From assembly GCA_018822365.1 (NCBI GenBank), contig JAHJKL010000064.1, forward strand, positions 1 to 43,102: a DNA stretch of 43,102 bases. Direction: 5' to 3'. Source of the DNA: Candidatus Margulisiibacteriota bacterium. Lineage in GTDB: Bacteria > Margulisbacteria > WOR-1 > O2-12-FULL-45-9 > XYB2-FULL-48-7. Made by a program: the position numbers and the translations under genes. This document shows, in pieces, positions 1 to 7,016 of the stretch (its first letter is position 1; the number at the start of each line of letters is the position of its first letter). The notes below the pieces were generated by a model. That model searched no databases, was not told where the DNA came from, and saw only the letters and a list, made by a program, of their open reading frames with translations.

Positions 1-607
1 AAAGAATATCAGCGCCGATCGCCTCAAGGACAACCGCCGCCGCTTCCGGCGTGGTTCCGGAAACGGTCACTTCCCCTTCATCATAGGTCATACTGGCAAT
101 AACCGGCAAAGATGTTTCATTTTTGGCAGCCAGCACCCCCGCCCGCATTTCCTGCAGGTCGGAGATCGTTTCAAAACAGAGGAGATCAGCCCCCGCGTCG
201 GTCAGCGCGTTGGCCTGCTCGGCAAAGGTTTCGACCGCTTGATCGAAAGATAGCGACCCCATCGGTTCTAAAAGCTGGCCGATCGGCCCGATCGAACCGC
301 AGACAAAACCCTTTTCTCCGATCGCCCGGCGGGCCAGTCTGACTGCCGCTTCATTGATCTCTTTAACCTTATCAGCCAGGCCATACTCGCCCAGCTTGAT
401 CCGGTTGGCGCCAAAGGTGTTAGTTTCGAGGATGTCGGCCCCCGCCTCGGCGTAAGCCTTATGGACGGAGTAGACCGCTTCCGGGTTCTTTAGGTTTTGG
501 GCGTCAAAGCAGTCGTCCGGCCTGATCCCCCGGGCCATCAGTTCGGTCCCCATGGCGCCGTCAATCAACAGGATCCGGTCCTTTAATTCACTGATAAATT
601 TACTCAA
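1..607 (-). CDS. metH: Methionine synthase, homocysteine S-methyltransferase domain (5' part only)
   Basis: About 202 N-terminal residues are visible; the gene runs off the left edge. The reading includes LLIDGAMGTELMARG near the N-terminus and ETNTFGANRIKL around residue 55, signatures of the homocysteine-binding barrel of cobalamin-dependent methionine synthase. The family transfers a methyl group from methyl-tetrahydrofolate via cobalamin to homocysteine. The start is TTG at 607-605, supported by an AGGAGGA ribosome site six bases upstream, and it overlaps the rimI stop by 8 nt, so translation is probably coupled. Because only the first domain is seen, a stand-alone homocysteine methyltransferase (BhmT/MmuM type) or a MetH/MetF-type fusion cannot be excluded. 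Folate genes folP and folK in the same operon favour MetH. Confidence 0.8.
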   Translation of the reverse strand, partial: MSKFISELKDRILLIDGAMGTELMARGIRPDDCFDAQNLKNPEAVYSVHKAYAEAGADILETNTFGANRIKLGEYGLADKVKEINEAAVRLARRAIGEKGFVCGSIGPIGQLLEPMGSLSFDQAVETFAEQANALTDAGADLLCFETISDLQEMRAGVLAAKNETSLPVIASMTYDEGEVTVSGTTPEAAAVVLEAIGADIL

Positions 608-1013
608 AGGGGATCCTCCTCATCACCAGGGCGTCTTCGCCGTCCGGATAGTAAGCTTTCCTGGTGCTGATTATCTTAAACCCATATCGCTCATAAACTT
701 TTTTCGCCTGGTCGTTAGATGTCCGCACCTCAAGAAAAAAGACATCATCATCGTTTAAAACATGCTGCATCAACCGTTTGGCGATCCCCTTTCCCCGGTA
801 ATCCGGGTCGACCGCCATATTAATAATGTGGGTCTCGTCCAGGATCTTTTCAATCCCGATGTAACCGACAACCTTATTCCCTTCTCTGGCTACCAGATAC
901 TTATGTTCATCTTCGCGGAAGATCGACTCCGGTTTGGGAAAGCTGAAAGAGCGGCTTTCGATCTCCACGACCTGCTTAATATCCTTGTCTTTCAAGGGAA
1001 TGATCTCGATCAT
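600..1013 (-). CDS. rimI: Ribosomal-protein-alanine N-acetyltransferase-like GNAT protein
   Basis: This 137-residue protein is a single GNAT domain. The acetyl-CoA loop reads VDPDYRGKGIAKRLM around residues 67-82, and the C-terminal part has the usual N-x-x-A-K-x-x-Y-E-R-Y-G-F stretch. RimI acetylates the N-terminus of ribosomal protein S18. In many bacteria the gene sits beside tsaE and tsaB, exactly as here, which is the main reason for choosing RimI over a generic GNAT. The ATG at 1013 has no Shine-Dalgarno sequence but lies six bases after an extended -10 box, so a leaderless transcript is likely in addition to read-through from tsaB, whose stop is 21 nt upstream. Confidence 0.8.
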   Translation of the reverse strand: MIEIIPLKDKDIKQVVEIESRSFSFPKPESIFREDEHKYLVAREGNKVVGYIGIEKILDETHIINMAVDPDYRGKGIAKRLMQHVLNDDDVFFLEVRTSNDQAKKVYERYGFKIISTRKAYYPDGEDALVMRRIPFE

Positions 1014-1019
1014 GGGACG

Positions 1020-1028
1020 ATTATAACA
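1020..1028 (-). promoter_or_regulatory. Extended -10 promoter for rimI
   Basis: Reading the minus strand, TGTTATAAT ends six bases before the rimI ATG. This is a perfect -10 hexamer with the TG extension. The -35 region is poor, as is usual for extended -10 promoters. Transcription would begin at or within a base or two of the start codon, giving a leaderless message from inside the tsaB-rimI junction. Confidence 0.55.
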
Positions 1029-1034
1029 TAACTT

Positions 1035-1694
1035 TTAGTGAGGGTATTCACGGATATTAGGGCGGTGCGAGTATTGGGGGGCCAGGCTCAGCGGATCTTC
1101 CTGCTGGCCCGCTTTGATCCTGGCCAGACCGAGCCTGGCGACATTTATCCCGTAAGGGATTGAGTGCGTTTCATCAGCAAACAAGTAATTGCTTCCAGCC
1201 AAGTCTGCTCTCAACCCCTGGGTCGCGCCGACCAGGTGAAGCTCGCCGGTCACACCTTTTAGCTTCGCGACGATCTGAGCCTGCTTCATTACCAGATCAT
1301 CGGTTAAGCGTTGAAGTTTTCCCTCTTTGGCGCTGAAGAGGGCAAAATTATACTCGTCGGCTCTGGCCTCCAACATGACCGCCATCGTCCCATGAATATC
1401 AATTAAATTGAAAGCAATTGCTTCCAGCGTGTTCACGGAGGCAATCGGGACCTTTAACGCCTGGGCCAGCGTTTTCGCGGCGGTGACGCTCCCGCGCAAA
1501 CCAGAATAAGAACCGGGACCGATCGCTACGGCAACCGCGTCGATCTGTTCCGGTTCGATCCCCGCTTCTTTTACGTAGAAGATGATCCGCTCCGACTGAC
1601 TGCCGGCCACGGTCGTTTCGACCAAAACCCTGCTTTCATCGATCAGTCCGATGCTGACTACTTTAGTCGCGCTGCTAATCCCGAGGATACGCAT
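1035..1694 (-). CDS. tsaB: tRNA N6-threonylcarbamoyladenosine biosynthesis protein TsaB
   Basis: The 219-residue protein begins MRILGISSATKVVSIGLID and contains AIGPGSYSGLRGSVTAAK, close to the GPGSxTGLR signature of TsaB (YeaZ). It is an ASKHA-fold partner of TsaD in making t6A at position 37 of ANN-decoding tRNAs; it has no catalytic activity of its own. The length is normal for the family. The ATG at 1694 is preceded by AGAGGA at good spacing, and the gene overlaps the tsaE 3' end by 37 nt, so the two are translationally coupled. TsaC and TsaD are not in this window. Confidence 0.9.
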   Translation of the reverse strand: MRILGISSATKVVSIGLIDESRVLVETTVAGSQSERIIFYVKEAGIEPEQIDAVAVAIGPGSYSGLRGSVTAAKTLAQALKVPIASVNTLEAIAFNLIDIHGTMAVMLEARADEYNFALFSAKEGKLQRLTDDLVMKQAQIVAKLKGVTGELHLVGATQGLRADLAGSNYLFADETHSIPYGINVARLGLARIKAGQQEDPLSLAPQYSHRPNIREYPH

Positions 1695-2092
1695 ATTTTC
1701 CTCTCATTTTCGCCCTTCATTTCGATCTCGATCTTTTCCGCGGTCGCCGGAAGGAGCTTCCACATCCGCTCCGCCCACTCGATCAGGCAAACTCCTCCCC
1801 GGCTAAAATATTCCTCGATCCCCAGCTCTTCGATCTCATCAAGGTTTTCCAGTCGATAGAGGTCAATATGAAAAAAAGGGAGCCGGCCGGCATGTTCGTT
1901 TATAATAATAAAAGTCGGCGAGGTAACATAATCCTTGACCCCAACCCCGTGGGCGATCCCCTGGCACAAGGTCGTCTTCCCCGCCCCCAGATCACCGATC
2001 AAGGCGATCACCTCATTGGGGCGGAGCAAAGCACCGATTTTCCGGCCAAGCTCAATGGTCTCTTCGGCGCTTTTTGTAATGACCGTTTTCAA
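1658..2092 (-). CDS. tsaE: tRNA t6A biosynthesis ATPase TsaE
   Basis: This 144-residue protein has a P-loop GDLGAGKTT at residues 33-41 and the TSPTF and IDLYR motifs typical of TsaE (YjeE), the small ATPase that works with TsaB and TsaD. The frame stays open a further 34 codons upstream, but that stretch lies inside folK and looks non-coding. I therefore choose the TTG at 2092, one base after the folK stop, which gives the normal family length. No strong ribosome site is seen, so coupling to folK termination is likely. The end of the gene overlaps tsaB. Confidence 0.87.
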   Translation of the reverse strand: MKTVITKSAEETIELGRKIGALLRPNEVIALIGDLGAGKTTLCQGIAHGVGVKDYVTSPTFIIINEHAGRLPFFHIDLYRLENLDEIEELGIEEYFSRGGVCLIEWAERMWKLLPATAEKIEIEMKGENERKICVSSGLAARLK

Positions 2093-2093
2093 T

Positions 2094-2711
2094 TTACCAG
2101 CGTTCGAAATCGTCCAAAGTCGCCCCCTTGATCTCCTTGAACCCGGGGAGTTCGTCATCGTAGGTCTCGCCATGCTCCGCTTTCCGCTCGTCATAGATCG
2201 CTTCGATCGTTTTTTCCAGGACCGGGTGGATCATCCGCGGGGCGATCTCCTTTAACGGCTTCAGGACAAATAGCCTCTCGTGCATCAGCGGATGAGGGAC
2301 CTGGAGGGTGTCGTCTGAATAGATCAGATCGTCGTACAACAGGATATCGATATCCATTGTCCGCGGTCCCCATTCCAACTCTCTTTCCCGCCCAAGCGCC
2401 GCTTCGATCTCCTGGCAGAAGTCCAGAAGTTTTTGCGGCGCCAGCTTGGTCCTGATCTCGACCGCCGCGTTAATGAACTTTGGCTGTTCGCTCCCCCCTT
2501 CCGGGTCGGTCTCGTAATTGGCGGAGCGCTTCGTCACCTGGATGTTCGGGTTTTTCTCCAGCAGAAAGACCGCCTGTTCGACAAACTCTTCGCGGTCTCC
2601 CACATTAGAGCCAAGACCCAAATAAACGGTCACCAGTCCGCCTTTTTTAGCTGCCTTTTTCCCCTTCCCCTTTTTCGCCGGGGCGGCTTTCCTGACTTTT
2701 TTCTTTGCCAT
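2094..2711 (-). CDS. folK: 2-amino-4-hydroxy-6-hydroxymethyldihydropteridine pyrophosphokinase with basic N-terminal tail
   Basis: The 205-residue protein contains the HPPK core: LGLGSNVGDRE near the start, GPRTMDIDILLYDD in the middle and VPHPLMHER after it. The enzyme pyrophosphorylates hydroxymethyl-dihydropterin, the step before FolP. Two features are odd. The first 25 or so residues are almost entirely Lys and Ala (AKKKVRKAAPAKKGKGKKAA), absent from ordinary FolK. A C-terminal extension of about 40 residues, rich in acidic residues, follows the core. The ATG at 2711 is chosen because AGGAGG lies just upstream, overlapping the folP stop. The pair folP-folK is a normal folate operon. Confidence 0.9.
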   Translation of the reverse strand: MAKKKVRKAAPAKKGKGKKAAKKGGLVTVYLGLGSNVGDREEFVEQAVFLLEKNPNIQVTKRSANYETDPEGGSEQPKFINAAVEIRTKLAPQKLLDFCQEIEAALGRERELEWGPRTMDIDILLYDDLIYSDDTLQVPHPLMHERLFVLKPLKEIAPRMIHPVLEKTIEAIYDERKAEHGETYDDELPGFKEIKGATLDDFERW

Positions 2712-2712
2712 A

Positions 2713-3900
2713 TCATTTCCTCCTAACAATTGCGTCGGTCATCTTGATCACTTGTTTTATTTCTGCTACATCATGGACCCGGACTATATCCGCTCCGTTT
2801 TGGACCGCCAGCGCGACAGCGGCGGCCGTTCCGAAGAGACGCTCACCAGCCGGTTTGCCCAGAACCTGTCCGATCATCGATTTTCTTGAAGGGCCGACAA
2901 GAACCGGTCTGCCAAGGCTTCTCAATTCTCCAAGCCGCCTGACGATCTCCAAATTATGTTCGATCTTTTTGCCAAAACCCAGCCCGGGATCGATCACAAA
3001 TTTATCAGGCAGTATACCAGCATTTGTCCCGATTTCAAGGCTCTCTTCCAAAAATGAACAGATCTCCCCCATCAGATCGTTATACCGGGGAGATCTTTGC
3101 ATTGTAACCGGCCCCCCCTGGGCATGCATCACGCAAACCGGGACTTTGTACCTGGCGACCGTCGCCGCCATTTTCCGGTCGTAGCGCAATCCGCTGACGT
3201 CGTTGACCAGGTCAGCCCCAGCGTCCAGCGCTACCCGGGCAACATCCGCTTTCCTGGTATCGATCGACAGCAATAGTTTACCGGCCAGCTTCTTGATCAC
3301 CGGCAAGACCCGGGCGATTTCTTCCTTGGCCGGAACGGTCCGCGCTCCAGGCCTGGTCGATTCTCCGCCGATATCAATGATATCGGCCCCGTCGGCGTGG
3401 AGCTTGAGCGCCTGCCGGGCCGCCTCTTCAGGGGAGTAAAATTTACCGCCGTCAGAAAAAGAGTCGGGGGTAACATTGACGACCCCCATAATATATGTCC
3501 GACCACCAAAATGCCAGCTCTTTTTCCCGATCTTCAGAGAAGCCGGAGGAGCGCTGGTTTTGGCCAGGAGCGCTTCAACTTCGGTCCCAACCGCCGGCAG
3601 GCCAAACTGGTGAGCCTTGAGTTTTTTCGCGAGGGTCAGCAACTGGCGAATGGTCCCGCAAATGATCACGTCGGTCGCTTTGACCGAATGGTTGATCGAA
3701 CCGTACGCGGTCGCCGCTTCCGCGCCAAAGGAAAGGGCCTCCTGCTTTAAGATATTGGCGGCTACCGGCCGGAGTGCGGAGACCTTGAGAGAGCGGAAGC
3801 TCGCTTTGGGGGCCATCAGCCTGATCCCGGCCGGATCAACGCCGATCGCCGCTAACTCCCTGGCTGCTTCATTTGTATTGTTGATCTCAATGATTCTCAT
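2713..3900 (-). CDS. folP: Dihydropteroate synthase with N-terminal extension
   Basis: The DHPS barrel begins near residue 136 with IMGVVNVTPDSFSDGG, followed by DIGGESTRPGA, and the C-terminal part has RPVLVGPSRKSMIG and the final RVHDV. It condenses pterin pyrophosphate with p-aminobenzoate. At 395 residues it is longer than the usual 270-280. The first 130 residues form a separate mixed alpha/beta region (containing TDVIICGTIRQLLTLAKKL) that I do not recognise with certainty; similar long DHPS proteins occur in some Firmicutes and archaea. The ATG follows the tilS stop after 3 nt. Four nt of sequence at the 3' end also carry the folK ribosome site. Confidence 0.92.
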   Translation of the reverse strand: MRIIEINNTNEAARELAAIGVDPAGIRLMAPKASFRSLKVSALRPVAANILKQEALSFGAEAATAYGSINHSVKATDVIICGTIRQLLTLAKKLKAHQFGLPAVGTEVEALLAKTSAPPASLKIGKKSWHFGGRTYIMGVVNVTPDSFSDGGKFYSPEEAARQALKLHADGADIIDIGGESTRPGARTVPAKEEIARVLPVIKKLAGKLLLSIDTRKADVARVALDAGADLVNDVSGLRYDRKMAATVARYKVPVCVMHAQGGPVTMQRSPRYNDLMGEICSFLEESLEIGTNAGILPDKFVIDPGLGFGKKIEHNLEIVRRLGELRSLGRPVLVGPSRKSMIGQVLGKPAGERLFGTAAAVALAVQNGADIVRVHDVAEIKQVIKMTDAIVRRK

Positions 3901-3903
3901 AAT

Positions 3904-5283
3904 TTATTTAATTGGCAGGAGCTCAAATTTGACCACCCGCTTGGTTTGAGGGGTAACCTTGGAGCGGTCATCCAGGCGAAGCCCACCGAGCCAAATGACC
4001 CGGCCGGCGCTTTCAAAGACCGGAACAGCGTCCCGTTTTTCCTGCGGGATCTTTTCGTCAACGAAAAAATCCTGCAGTTTTTTTGTTCCGGAAAAACCGA
4101 GAGGGTGGAAACGGTCCCCCGGCAGTTTATTTCTGACGACAATATCCCGGCCCAGCGTTTCCTGGTCGACATAAGCGGTCTCCGGCCCCGCTTTATCCAG
4201 CTTCTCCCCTTCGGAAACCTTCACTTTCAAACCGATCTCCGGGATCGGGGTCTCCCCCGGCACCGCGACCGCGTAGCGGAACGGCTCGATCTTGACCGTT
4301 TTTAAGCGTTCCCGGCTGATCGTCAAAGCCGACCCGTCCCCAAAAACAAAGATCCCGTCTGGGAGATGGAGCTCCCACTTCTCTTTGGCCCCCAGCTGGT
4401 CGATAATGGAGCGGACATGGGCAAAGGCAAGCTGGTTCAGATCCCCTTTGACCTTTTCGATCGCCAAACGGAGCAGATGCCGCTTGATCGCCAGCGGATA
4501 CGTTTGAAGTTTTTTCAGGTCGAGCCTAACCTTCCCTGTCTGCTCCTCTAAAATAAGCTTCTCAAACACCTCTTCCGTCTCATTCTCCAGGTAATACCGG
4601 TCCTCATTGAGCATCAGGACCGTCTGAAGCAGAATATCCTTAATATTCATGTTGTAAAGCTTGAGCTGGGGGACCAGTTTCAGGCGAATGCTGTTCCGCA
4701 TATATTTTGATTCATAGTTAGTATAGTCGCGGCGGGGAATGATCTTTAACGCGCTGACGTAATCTTCAACTTCGCGACGCCAGACCTTGATCAGCGGCCT
4801 GACGATCCGCCCCCGCCGGGCCGGGATACTGCATAACCCTTTCAGGCCCGAGCCGCGCAGGAGCCGCATTAAAAACGTTTCGATGTTATCTTCGGCGGTA
4901 TGGCCGACCGCGATCTTTTGGGCGCCGATCGTATCAGCCAGCCTTTCAAAAAACTCGTAACGGGCGATCCTAGCCGCTTCTTCGATCCCACGCCGCTCGG
5001 CCGCCGCCAGCGCCGCCACATCGCGCGATTCAACGCTGATCGGCAGTCCCATTTTCTGGGCCAGCCCTTCTACAAAACGGAGGTCAAGTTCCGCGTCATT
5101 TTTCCGGAGCATGTGGTTAAGATGGGCGACATGCAGGGAGATCCCAAGCTTTTCTTTGTGGTCGTTGAGCAGGCTCAAGAGGGCGCAGGAATCCGGTCCG
5201 CCGGAAACGGCGACCAAAACCGTCTCCCCCGGTAAAAACATCTGGTATTCCGCGATCGCGTCAAGAAAACTATCTTTGATCAT
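3904..5283 (-). CDS. tilS: tRNA(Ile)-lysidine synthase
   Basis: The N-terminal PP-loop ATPase motif SGGPDS is at residues 27-32, followed by GHTAEDNIETFLMRLLRGSG, characteristic of TilS. At the C-terminus, LPGDRFHPLGFSGTKKLQDF matches the TilS substrate-binding domain. TilS converts C34 of tRNA-Ile(CAU) to lysidine so that it reads AUA. At 459 residues the length is normal. The ATG at 5283 has AAGGTGG upstream. It sits in the operon between a small membrane protein and folP. A tRNA gene with a CAT anticodon lies 345 bp upstream on the same strand, which may or may not be its substrate. Confidence 0.93.
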   Translation of the reverse strand: MIKDSFLDAIAEYQMFLPGETVLVAVSGGPDSCALLSLLNDHKEKLGISLHVAHLNHMLRKNDAELDLRFVEGLAQKMGLPISVESRDVAALAAAERRGIEEAARIARYEFFERLADTIGAQKIAVGHTAEDNIETFLMRLLRGSGLKGLCSIPARRGRIVRPLIKVWRREVEDYVSALKIIPRRDYTNYESKYMRNSIRLKLVPQLKLYNMNIKDILLQTVLMLNEDRYYLENETEEVFEKLILEEQTGKVRLDLKKLQTYPLAIKRHLLRLAIEKVKGDLNQLAFAHVRSIIDQLGAKEKWELHLPDGIFVFGDGSALTISRERLKTVKIEPFRYAVAVPGETPIPEIGLKVKVSEGEKLDKAGPETAYVDQETLGRDIVVRNKLPGDRFHPLGFSGTKKLQDFFVDEKIPQEKRDAVPVFESAGRVIWLGGLRLDDRSKVTPQTKRVVKFELLPIK

Positions 5284-5298
5284 TTCCCGCCACCTTAA

Positions 5299-5601
5299 TT
5301 AATGAGGTATGGAAAAAGGAATTCCCTGAAAACTGCGCCAGGCGCAGTACGCGGCATAGACAAATGAAGCGGTCCCGACCGAAAACTCGACCACTTCCAA
5401 ATGAGGGATGTAATTAACCGACCAGATCGCGTTGATCCCCAGCCTGACGGCAAAGAAAACAATAAAGATCATGGTCCAGAGCAACAGAGCCTGGCGGACA
5501 TGAAAGCTAAGATATTCATTGCGGCGGCCGTCCAGCAATCCCAAATAGATCGCCGGGATCCAGGTCAAATAACAAATTGCCGCCAATTTCTTTTCTCTCA
5601 T
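5299..5601 (-). CDS. Small membrane protein, DUF4870/Tic20-like
   Basis: A 100-residue protein with about three predicted membrane segments (roughly residues 5-24, 36-58 and 74-90). The stretch YLSFHVRQALLLW resembles the conserved motif of DUF4870-type small membrane proteins, in which an amphipathic helix carrying F/H-x-R-Q-A-L is typical. Its function is not known. It lies 15 nt upstream of tilS and 26 nt downstream of a tRNA gene, all on the same strand, so it may be cotranscribed with both. No ribosome site is visible before the ATG. Assignment to the family is by eye only. Confidence 0.65.
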   Translation of the reverse strand: MREKKLAAICYLTWIPAIYLGLLDGRRNEYLSFHVRQALLLWTMIFIVFFAVRLGINAIWSVNYIPHLEVVEFSVGTASFVYAAYCAWRSFQGIPFSIPH

Positions 5602-5627
5602 AGCTTAGAATCACTTGCCTATAAAAA

Positions 5628-5701
5628 TGCCGGGAGTCGGGATTGAACCGACGACCTAGGGCTTATGAGTCCCTCGCTCTAGCCAACTGAGCTATCCCGG
5701 C
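5628..5701 (-). tRNA. tRNA with CAT anticodon (elongator Met or Ile2)
   Basis: A full 74-nt cloverleaf can be drawn. The acceptor stem GCCGGGA pairs perfectly with TCCCGGC, the D stem is GCTC/GAGC, the loop is CTCATAA, and the T stem is GTCGG/CCGAC with TTCAATC in the loop. The discriminator is A and CCA is not encoded; a T-rich run follows. Pair 1-72 is G-C, so it is not a standard initiator. The anticodon stem has an A-G mismatch at 31-39. CAT anticodons serve elongator Met and lysidine-modified Ile2; sequence alone does not settle which, and tilS lies close by. Confidence 0.93.
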
Positions 5702-5706
5702 GTATT

Positions 5707-5829
5707 AACTTACAACCACCAACACGGTCCGACTGACGTCGAACCTACAACTAACAACTTTTATTTAATAAGATTCAGTTGTAAGTTGTAGCAAGTCCCG
5801 GGCCACCGGGACTTGCGCGTTGTTAGTTG
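5707..5829 (-). repeat. Nested inverted-repeat block between tRNA and response regulator
   Basis: Four related 10-12 bp motifs lie here: AACTTACAAC (5707-5716) and CAACTAACAAC (5748-5758) in one orientation, then GTTGTAAGTT (5778-5787) and GTTGTTAGTTG (5819-5829) in the other. Between the last two is a perfect 11-bp hairpin, arms 5791-5801 and 5806-5816 with loop GCCA. The motifs can pair outer-with-outer and inner-with-inner, or crosswise. There is no poly-T tail, so it is not a simple terminator. It may be a small non-autonomous mobile element or a structured RNA. Confidence 0.7.
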
Positions 5830-5863
5830 ATAGTTATTTTAGGATAACATAACCATATTTTTA

Positions 5864-5892
5864 TTGCAATCGGCCGGTTAGGGTGCTAAAAT
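5864..5892 (+). promoter_or_regulatory. Sigma70-type promoter for the receiver protein
   Basis: TTGCAA (5864-5869) and TAAAAT (5887-5892) are separated by 17 bp. Transcription would start near 5899, giving a leader of about 28 nt that holds the GGGAGGGG ribosome site for the gene beginning at 5927. Confidence 0.6.
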
Positions 5893-5926
5893 AACTTTCA
5901 GTAATCTCTGTAAGGGAGGGGCTATT

Positions 5927-6352
5927 TTGTCAGACAACGTCAAGATCATAGTTATAGACGATGAACCATCGGTTTTGGAATCGTTTAAAATGATCCTCAA
6001 GATCAAGGATTATGATGTTACGACCTTCCCTGACGGTCCAACCGCCCTGGCCGGGATTGAAAAGGGAAAATTCGACCTTGCCTTTGTCGATTACAAGCTC
6101 CCCGGCATGGATGGCCTGGAAGTTTTAAAAAAGATCAAAGAGCTTGACCCATCGATCGAGGTCATTATTGTCACCGCTTACGCGACCGAATCGTCGCACG
6201 CCAACGCCATTACCCTGGGAGCCCTGGAATACCTGCGCAAACCGTTCCTGATGGAAGAAATTTATGAACTGGTTGAACGTGGCCTCCGCCGCAAACGGAC
6301 TAAAGCAAGCCGCCGGGACGAAAACGGCCCATCGCTGACCGGGATCCACTAA
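5927..6352 (+). CDS. Single-domain response regulator (CheY-like receiver)
   Basis: This 141-residue protein is one receiver domain: acidic pair D11-D12, phosphoacceptor D55 in LAFVDYKLPGMDG, T83 in IIVTAY, and K105 in YLRKPF. A basic tail of about 25 residues follows and carries no recognisable output domain. It would be phosphorylated by a histidine kinase, but no kinase is in the window. The start is TTG at 5927, chosen because GGGAGGGG lies seven bases upstream and the first internal ATG would destroy the fold. It is flanked by minus-strand genes and has its own promoter. Confidence 0.9.
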   Translation: MSDNVKIIVIDDEPSVLESFKMILKIKDYDVTTFPDGPTALAGIEKGKFDLAFVDYKLPGMDGLEVLKKIKELDPSIEVIIVTAYATESSHANAITLGALEYLRKPFLMEEIYELVERGLRRKRTKASRRDENGPSLTGIH

Positions 6353-6405
6353 CTTTTTTCTAATAATTATTTGAAATCCATCAGCTTTTTTATCGATCAT
6401 TTTGT

Positions 6406-7014
6406 ATGATCGAGCATGTCCGGCACAAACCAATTGTCACCCTGATCCTGACCCACCCTTCCAACCGGGTACCGCTTGAACAGCCGGGAAACAGCCGGGT
6501 TTGCGTTGAAGCCTGGCAAAAGCCCCCGGTAAAATGCGATTACAAGCTCTGGCTGTATACGAAAAGCGGCTTTTTCCCCTACGGCCTCAAAATAGACCCT
6601 GCAGCGCAAGCTAAATTCTCCGATGGAGGGGGGGTGGATGAAAACGATACCACGATCCTTGAAGAGGGGTTTATCGCGCCGGGGCATAACTATTTTCTGC
6701 TTGGCGGAGGATTCCTTGACCTTTGTCTCTCCAACACCTTTGATTCGCTCGTCAGGATCGCCGCCAAACGGAGGGAAAGAGTGGTCGTCTCTTGCCCCCT
6801 CCCTCTTATCTACTCGGCCAGCCAGCTGGATCGGACCGACTATTTGACCAACCAAAATGCTTACACCTCTTTTCTGGCCAGATCACGTTACAATGGGGAC
6901 ATTTCAGGCTATCGCTATTATTTTGACGGAAAGCTTATTAAAAGTGAAGGGGAAAACCAGGTCTGCTTAAGCTGGTATTCCCGGCTCAATGGGCTCGCGC
7001 CGGCGGCGCGCTAA
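6406..7014 (+). CDS. Hypothetical protein, 202 aa
   Basis: I do not recognise this protein. It is read as coding because its composition is balanced (many Y, F, N, D residues), the frame stays open 600 bp, and the antisense frame over the same DNA has the Arg/Gly/Pro-rich look of a shadow. It has no signal peptide or membrane segment. Two stretches look structured: NYFLLGGGFLDLCLSNTFDS and RERVVVSCPLPLIYSA, each with a cysteine. The only ATG (6406) has no ribosome site and lies in the 3' arm of a 7-bp inverted repeat (6394-6412). It ends 2 nt before the converging nadA stop. Confidence 0.55.
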   Translation: MIEHVRHKPIVTLILTHPSNRVPLEQPGNSRVCVEAWQKPPVKCDYKLWLYTKSGFFPYGLKIDPAAQAKFSDGGGVDENDTTILEEGFIAPGHNYFLLGGGFLDLCLSNTFDSLVRIAAKRRERVVVSCPLPLIYSASQLDRTDYLTNQNAYTSFLARSRYNGDISGYRYYFDGKLIKSEGENQVCLSWYSRLNGLAPAAR

Positions 7015-7016
7015 AA

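Noticed and set aside
2705-3184. Plus-strand 159-codon frame over folP
   Set aside because: Overlaps the conserved DHPS core entirely and has shadow composition (many S, P, R, T).
5791-5816. Terminator hairpin near the tRNA
   Set aside because: The stem is perfect, but neither strand has a poly-T tail and it belongs to a larger nested repeat.
6397-6855. Minus-strand 152-codon frame opposite the 202-aa gene
   Set aside because: Rich in R, G and P and without structure; typical of a shadow frame, while the plus frame is longer and better balanced.
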